A stretch of 64,000 nucleotides of DNA from Duganella sp. CF517 (GTDB taxonomy: Bacteria > Pseudomonadota > Gammaproteobacteria > Burkholderiales > Burkholderiaceae_D). This document shows, one piece after another, positions 60,701 to 64,000 of this stretch. Below the pieces are notes generated by a model that saw only the letters and a program-made list of their open reading frames with translations, did not search any database and was not told the origin of the DNA. The number at the start of each line of letters is the position of its first letter. Within the stretch, counting starts at the first letter, position 1. Made by a program: the position numbers and the translations under genes. The DNA is taken from assembly GCF_900110275.1 (NCBI RefSeq), contig NZ_FODC01000009.1, forward strand, positions 62,001 through 126,000. Direction: 5' to 3'.

Positions 60701-60793
60701 TACACGGCCAAGCGCGGCGGGCGTAACCGGGTGGTGCTGATCGATGTCGAGGCGGATCGGCCGGGAGCTCAGGTCCCGGCCGCTTCCGGTTGA
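57746..60793 (+). CDS. CHASE-PAS-GAF-GGDEF membrane diguanylate cyclase
   Basis: A 1015-residue inner-membrane protein. TM1 (RVLPALVLAGSLGVTALLWH) and TM2 near 312-332 (MIAGFGVPLSALAAWVAWML) flank a periplasmic CHASE sensor (VQGLFYSSLEVDRDEFRTYL, RRAIGFDSASDPVRRAALEQ). The cytoplasm holds a PAS domain (about 385-495), a GAF domain (about 515-665), a second PAS-like domain and a GGDEF domain with GGEEF at 916-920. RKID five residues before it fits an inhibitory I-site. It should make c-di-GMP in response to a periplasmic ligand. An in-frame stop at 57737 fixes the ATG at 57746 as the earliest start. There is no EAL domain. Confidence 0.93.
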   Translation: MADIQAQLRRMVQALLSQRVLPALVLAGSLGVTALLWHGASTDAEQEAQADFDGRVRELVNQLDQRMQTYVQVLYGVQGLFYSSLEVDRDEFRTYLAGQELGRHFPGVQAIGYIRLVGAEQREAHEALVRRTDYPHYRMAPPGQRPWYAPTLYMEPFNDSNRRAIGFDSASDPVRRAALEQARDSGQPAMTGSIALVQDEGAAPQAGFLIMLPLYTPGLPVRSWSERRAAIKGWVFAPFRVGDLMAGLGGARTNALDVEIYDGDRVTPEARTYDSAPAAGATLRASVQQIAIAGHRWTLRIALLQGQSARADRALMIAGFGVPLSALAAWVAWMLTRARVRAHRALARSRILAGELKEGQAVLMVLADSAQSSQAMLRSILDSTIDGILVDNLKGAVLNSNRRFRELWNVPECLDWQSDGAVLMRHMREQLYQSDSGVRLDDAQQMLLPGVQRGMPVATQQELLRLKDGRVIEQHTRGLRLGSEPARIWSFRDITERTHTERREQTRRHVLELLATGAPLHAILESVVKGVEADNEDLLCCVLLLDEPGEHLLVTAAPSLPAFFSAAVHGMSVHAPHSACGEAVRTRARVIVEDIRNAPAWMAHRDLAVQARLGSCWSDPIFGAGGNVLGSFAVFHAQARLPSIANIALIEQAARLAGIAVEQAQAAEAVRAGEARFRSLYDHAPVALWEQDWSAVRAALAELAQSGVDDMERYLSANPSQVRRLASLVRILDVNAAALRQIGAEPGGKDLSVIGLAQNFNAEAMSSFASAVTALVRGERFYSCEGSFERLDGVSRLNELTLLVMPGHTDSLDFVIVSTLDTTEKRRMHDELRVLATTDFLTGLPNRREFMNRLAEEQERLQRDIGACTAVLLLDLDHFKRINDEYGHAAGDAVLRQLSELMRQDQRKIDMRGRIGGEEFAILLPGATLGKAAVFADRLRQRIADTPMVLDDGMRLTVTVSIGIAVMGGKQPGGDAALVRADQALYTAKRGGRNRVVLIDVEADRPGAQVPAASG

Positions 60794-60823
60794 AAGGGGG
60801 GCGGCGGCGCGTTTATTCGTTGT

Positions 60824-61234
60824 TCAAACCGCGTGTTCCATCGTGGCGCGCAGGCGCTGCTTGCTGGAGCGGCGGCTGAAGTACCAGTACAGGCAGATCG
60901 GGATCAGCAGCGGCAGCAGCAGGGGCGAGATCGCCGCCGCCAGCAGCACCGCCGCCAGCACCAGCGCGCTGACCAGCACGATGCCGACGCCGGCGAACAC
61001 CAGGCCGGCGAACACCGCCGCGCAGGTCATCGCCAGCGCCGCGAGCAGCAGGCCGCCGGCGCCCAGCACGATGCCGAGCAGGGCGCCGAACGGCCCGCCC
61101 AGCTCGTCGCCGTCGAGGTTGACGGTCATGCCGTCGCCGAACACCGCCTGGCACACCGACACCGCCAGCAGCAGGACGAAGACGCCGAGTACGATTTTTT
61201 TGGTGTTGCTGGTTTTGCCGAGTTTGCTGTCCAT
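60824..61234 (-). CDS. Small membrane protein of unknown function
   Basis: A 136-residue protein starting at the ATG at 61234 (AAGGGATCGATC upstream). A first helix (VLGVFVLLLAVSVCQAVFG) is followed by a short polar loop (GDGMTVNLDGDELGG) and two or three further hydrophobic stretches (ALLGIVLGAGGLLLAALAMT, GIVLVSALVLAAVLLAAAIS, LLLPLLIPICLYWYF), then a basic tail. It has no conserved motif I recognise. It may be an envelope-stress small protein, but that is speculation. It is convergent with the cyclase gene. Confidence 0.7.
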   Translation of the reverse strand: MDSKLGKTSNTKKIVLGVFVLLLAVSVCQAVFGDGMTVNLDGDELGGPFGALLGIVLGAGGLLLAALAMTCAAVFAGLVFAGVGIVLVSALVLAAVLLAAAISPLLLPLLIPICLYWYFSRRSSKQRLRATMEHAV

Positions 61235-61434
61235 GATCGATCCCTTGGTGGTTGTTGTTCGTTTGCCGTTGTGCCTTGGCATGGTTGAACTGTAGCGGCG
61301 CGCGCCGCCGGCGGCCACCGGATTGCGACAGACCGGCGGATTTGCGGGATGGAATGACGCCGGACGGCGACGAGCGGGGTGCGCGGGGAGTGGGAAAACC
61401 GTGGCGTATCAGGAAACAAAATGCCGATTGTTCC

Positions 61435-61462
61435 TTGATTTAAAGATATCCCTGCCTATACT
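61435..61462 (+). promoter_or_regulatory. Predicted sigma-70 promoter of the proline-rich ORF
   Basis: TTGATT (61435-61440) and TATACT (61457-61462) are separated by 16 bp. Transcription would begin near 61469, leaving a short leader before the ATG at 61495, which has GGAGG at a good distance. Confidence 0.5.
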
Positions 61463-61494
61463 GATAACCTGACTTGCGCAGGGAGGGCTTTACC

Positions 61495-61737
61495 ATGGCA
61501 TGGCTAGCAATAAGCGAGGGTCAATCGCTACCCTCGGTACTGAAACGGACCACGCGCCAACGCAGCGCACGGCAACGCTCCGGCGGAGGCCCGAAAGGTC
61601 CGCCATCGGCGCCGCCGACCATACCGCCTATCATCATCACGCCGTTCAGCTATCACAAGCCTGATCCGGCGATCGATCCGCGCGTCACCCCGCTAAAGCC
61701 GCCGATCATCCAGCGCCGCCCCGGCATGACGTGCTAG
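61495..61737 (+). CDS. Small proline-rich, basic protein (80 aa)
   Basis: An 80-residue protein beginning at the ATG at 61495, which has GGGAGGG 8 bp upstream and a plausible promoter. The N-terminal 30 residues are basic (VLKRTTRQRSARQRSGGG) and the rest is Pro/Ile-rich (PPSAPPTIPPIIITPFSYHK, LKPPIIQRRP), ending MTC. There is no signal peptide or known fold. A basic Pro-rich peptide could be an antimicrobial, a toxin or a nucleic-acid binding protein, but there is nothing else to assign it. It is convergent with the Ig-like protein, 7 bp apart. Confidence 0.65.
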   Translation: MAWLAISEGQSLPSVLKRTTRQRSARQRSGGGPKGPPSAPPTIPPIIITPFSYHKPDPAIDPRVTPLKPPIIQRRPGMTC

Positions 61738-61744
61738 CGCGCAC

Positions 61745-64000
61745 TCAGGGGCCGACCGGGACGAACACCAGCAACGGGTCGTCGGTCAGGGCCAGCAGCA
61801 TCATGCCGTCGCCCGACACGGCCATCTGGCGCTGTTTGAGCGCGCGCGCGTAACCGGCGAACTTGGCGGTGCGCAGCAGGCTGCCGTCGGCCGCGTACAC
61901 CCAGACGTCGGCCGTCGAATACCAGCCCGAGATGCCGCAGTAGATGCGGCCGTCGCTGCCGACTTCGACGTTGTTGGGGTAGGCGTCGCCGCCCGGCAGG
62001 AAGCCGATGAAGTCCAGCTTGACCGCGCCGATGGTGCGGCACGCGTACGGCGCGCCGCTGGCCGCGTACACCCGCTCGGCATTGGCGGCGACGGCGATGT
62101 CGGCGCCGTTCGAGGCGCCGCCGATCGACCAGCCGGAAGCGGTTTGGGCCGACGACAGCGAACCGCCGCCCACTTCCGAGTAGTCGATGGCGTAGCTGTC
62201 GACGCTCGCCGGGCTGACGCCTTCGTTCTGCACGTACAACCGCTTGCCATCGGCCGACGCCGCCGCCGCGCCGCCGCCCAGCGGGCTGGCGCCGATCGCC
62301 TTGCCGCTGCTCAGGTAGGCGGTGCCGTCGGCCGCCAGCACCACTTCGACCCCGTTCGGACGGATCACCTGCAGATGCGCGCCGGCGCCGACCGCGCTTG
62401 CCAGCGCCCAGCTCGACGCCTTGCGCTGCGTGGCCAGGTCGACCACCACCATGGTGGCGTTGGCGGTGTCGTAGACGTACAGGCGGTCGCCGTTCGGGCC
62501 GACCGCCATCTCGCCGAGCGCGGCGCCGACGCCGGTGATGACGGCGCTGCGCTGCGCCGTGTAGACGTTGTAGACGTCGATGCCGCTGCCGCCGTTGTGC
62601 ACATAGGCGTACGGGCGGATCGGGTCGGCCACCAGGTTGCGGTAGTCGACGCTGGTCTTGACCGCCGCCGCCGGTGTCGCCGCGCCGTTCCACAGCGCCA
62701 CGCGGATCGGCTCCGGCGGGGCCACGGTGGTGTCGGTCGACGCCAGCGTCACGGTGGCGACGTGCAGCGCGTCCTTGGCCAGCGCGGCCGGATCGGCGCG
62801 CAGCGTGAGCGTATTGCCCGACTTGGCCACGCTCAGCCAGGATTGGTTCGAGCTGGCGCTCCACGGCGCGGCCAGGGCCATGTTGTCGGCGACGGTGAGC
62901 GTGCGCGTCAGGCGCGACCAGTCCGGCGTGGCGACCAGCGCGACGGCGGTCGCCGAAGGAAGCAGGCGGTGCTTGTCCTTGTTGATCGTCAGCGTCAGCG
63001 GCTGGCGCACCGTGTCGCCGTTGACCTTGGCCTCGGCCGTCAGCAGCACGCTGGTGGAGCCGGTCGGCGCCGACGCCTGCACGGCGTTGAGCGTGACGAG
63101 GGCGCCGCTGTCGCCGGTTTTTCCGGCCAGGCTGCTCGCGCGCGCCCACGCCGGCATGCCGGCGATGGTCCACGGCCAGTTGTTGGCGCCGGTGTTCAGG
63201 CGCAGGTTCACCGGTTGGCCGGCGCTCCAGTCGCGCCCTTGCGGGCCGCCCAGCGTGACGGTGGCGGCCGACAGCGACAGCGTCGGCGCGGTCAGGTTGA
63301 GCGTGACGGAGACCTGGCGCGGATCGGCCGACGGCGACGTCAAACGCACGCTGCTGGTGTATGTGCCGCTGGCCAGCGCGCCCTTGGAGGCGTCCACCGA
63401 CAACGTGGCCACGCCCGGCGTGGTGCCGGCCGCCGGGGTGACGCCGAGCCAGGTATTGGCGGCGCTGGCGCTCCAGGCGCTGCCGGCGGGAAGGCCGTCG
63501 ATATTGAACGAGATCGCCTGCGGCGCGATCGGCGCGCCGTTGACGGCGTTGAACTCGACCCCCGACTGGGTGACCGAGAACGCGCTCGCCATGACGGTCA
63601 GCGCCACCGGCAGGGTGGCGCTCTGGCCGTCGGTGGTCGTGATGGTGACGGCGCCGGCATAGGTGCCCGGCGTCAGCGACGCCAGGTCGTAGCCGACGTT
63701 GACCACGCCGTTGCCGCTGCCGCTTGTGTTGCTCAGCTTGATCCACGGGGTGCTGCTGGCGGCGCTCCACTGGCGGCCCGCGCCTTGCACCGAGATTTGC
63801 ACCTCGGCCGCGGCGGGCGCGCCCAGGTTGACGATCTTGTCCAGCGATTGCCACGTGGTGGCGGCAAACGCCGGCAAGGCGGCCGCGCCGACCGTGATGG
63901 CGTACGGCAGTTGCATCGGCGAGCCGGGATAGTGGCTGGCGCAGCCGGCGTCGCGGCAGACGCTGACGTTGAAGTTACCCTTGTAGTCGCCGGCCGCGAG
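61745..64000 (-). CDS. Ig-like/BACON and beta-propeller surface protein, 5' end missing
   Basis: The frame runs through the right edge of the window without a stop, so at least 28 codons and probably the signal peptide lie outside. The visible part begins LAAGDYKGNFNVSVCRDAGC and contains about four Ig-like or BACON-type repeats (WSAASSTPWIKLSNTSGSGN, WLGVTPAAGTTPGVATLSVD, SGTYTSSVRLTSPSADPRQV). The last third (from about YRNLVADPIRPYAYVHNGGS) is a beta-propeller of YncE type (GEMAVGPNGDRLYVYDTANA). Such proteins are exported and bind carbohydrate or other surface ligands; function is unknown. Confidence 0.85.
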   Translation of the reverse strand, partial: LAAGDYKGNFNVSVCRDAGCASHYPGSPMQLPYAITVGAAALPAFAATTWQSLDKIVNLGAPAAAEVQISVQGAGRQWSAASSTPWIKLSNTSGSGNGVVNVGYDLASLTPGTYAGAVTITTTDGQSATLPVALTVMASAFSVTQSGVEFNAVNGAPIAPQAISFNIDGLPAGSAWSASAANTWLGVTPAAGTTPGVATLSVDASKGALASGTYTSSVRLTSPSADPRQVSVTLNLTAPTLSLSAATVTLGGPQGRDWSAGQPVNLRLNTGANNWPWTIAGMPAWARASSLAGKTGDSGALVTLNAVQASAPTGSTSVLLTAEAKVNGDTVRQPLTLTINKDKHRLLPSATAVALVATPDWSRLTRTLTVADNMALAAPWSASSNQSWLSVAKSGNTLTLRADPAALAKDALHVATVTLASTDTTVAPPEPIRVALWNGAATPAAAVKTSVDYRNLVADPIRPYAYVHNGGSGIDVYNVYTAQRSAVITGVGAALGEMAVGPNGDRLYVYDTANATMVVVDLATQRKASSWALASAVGAGAHLQVIRPNGVEVVLAADGTAYLSSGKAIGASPLGGGAAAASADGKRLYVQNEGVSPASVDSYAIDYSEVGGGSLSSAQTASGWSIGGASNGADIAVAANAERVYAASGAPYACRTIGAVKLDFIGFLPGGDAYPNNVEVGSDGRIYCGISGWYSTADVWVYAADGSLLRTAKFAGYARALKQRQMAVSGDGMMLLALTDDPLLVFVPVGP

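Overview
The window is a GC-rich, densely coding chromosomal segment with short intergenic gaps and many ATGA-type gene overlaps. Its gene families (a PhaM-type polyhydroxyalkanoate granule regulator, TamAB, Csu-type pili, a TonB-dependent receptor, many GGDEF and two-component proteins) point to a betaproteobacterium of the Oxalobacteraceae, in the Massilia/Duganella/Janthinobacterium group. That placement is inferred from gene content and protein style, not from a marker gene. I found no rRNA, tRNA, CRISPR array, complete insertion sequence or prophage.

Layout. 1-4746: a translationally coupled operon of a large DUF2126 protein (5' end outside the window), a circularly permuted ATP-grasp/alpha-E fusion and a transglutaminase-like protein, a probable but poorly characterised peptide-ligation system. 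4749-4897: a REP-like repeat cluster. 5022-11096: a zinc metallopeptidase, a periplasmic binding protein, an AdhP-type alcohol dehydrogenase, an S41 peptidase and a catalase-family haem protein. 11260-20993: a TonB-dependent receptor, a hybrid histidine kinase, an M48 peptidase fused to a pilin-like domain, a PnuC transporter, a chemotaxis receptor and a REC-AraC regulator. 21217-25823: a compact chaperone-usher (Csu-type) pilus operon, followed by a small secreted protein on the other strand. 26591-35750: an HxlR regulator, a TPR-GAF-GGDEF cyclase, OsmC, Tag coupled to an MnmC-like enzyme, and a histidine kinase coupled to a REC-TPR regulator.

35880-44789: a small orphan protein, PhaM, two tandem DUF3108 proteins, a second copy of the REP-like repeat, then a three-gene SMC-complex operon in the order MksF-MksE-MksB with no nuclease (MksG/JetD) gene beside it. 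44907-50024: an XRE/DUF2975 pair, a lipoprotein hydrolase, a membrane protein, an S9 peptidase and a tiny proline-rich ORF. 50029-57480: tamA-tamB diverging from queC. 57746-64000: a CHASE-PAS-GAF-GGDEF cyclase, a small membrane protein, a small proline-rich ORF with its own promoter, and the 3' part of a secreted Ig-like/beta-propeller protein that runs off the right edge.

Several genes fit one theme: surface attachment, envelope assembly and c-di-GMP or two-component signalling (Csu pili, TamAB, two diguanylate cyclases, hybrid kinase, MCP). The observations most worth following are the SMC operon, the MnmC-like protein whose methyltransferase half looks dead, the M48-pilin fusion, the ATP-grasp/transglutaminase operon with its Gln/Ser insert, and the repeats that sit within a few bases of stop codons.
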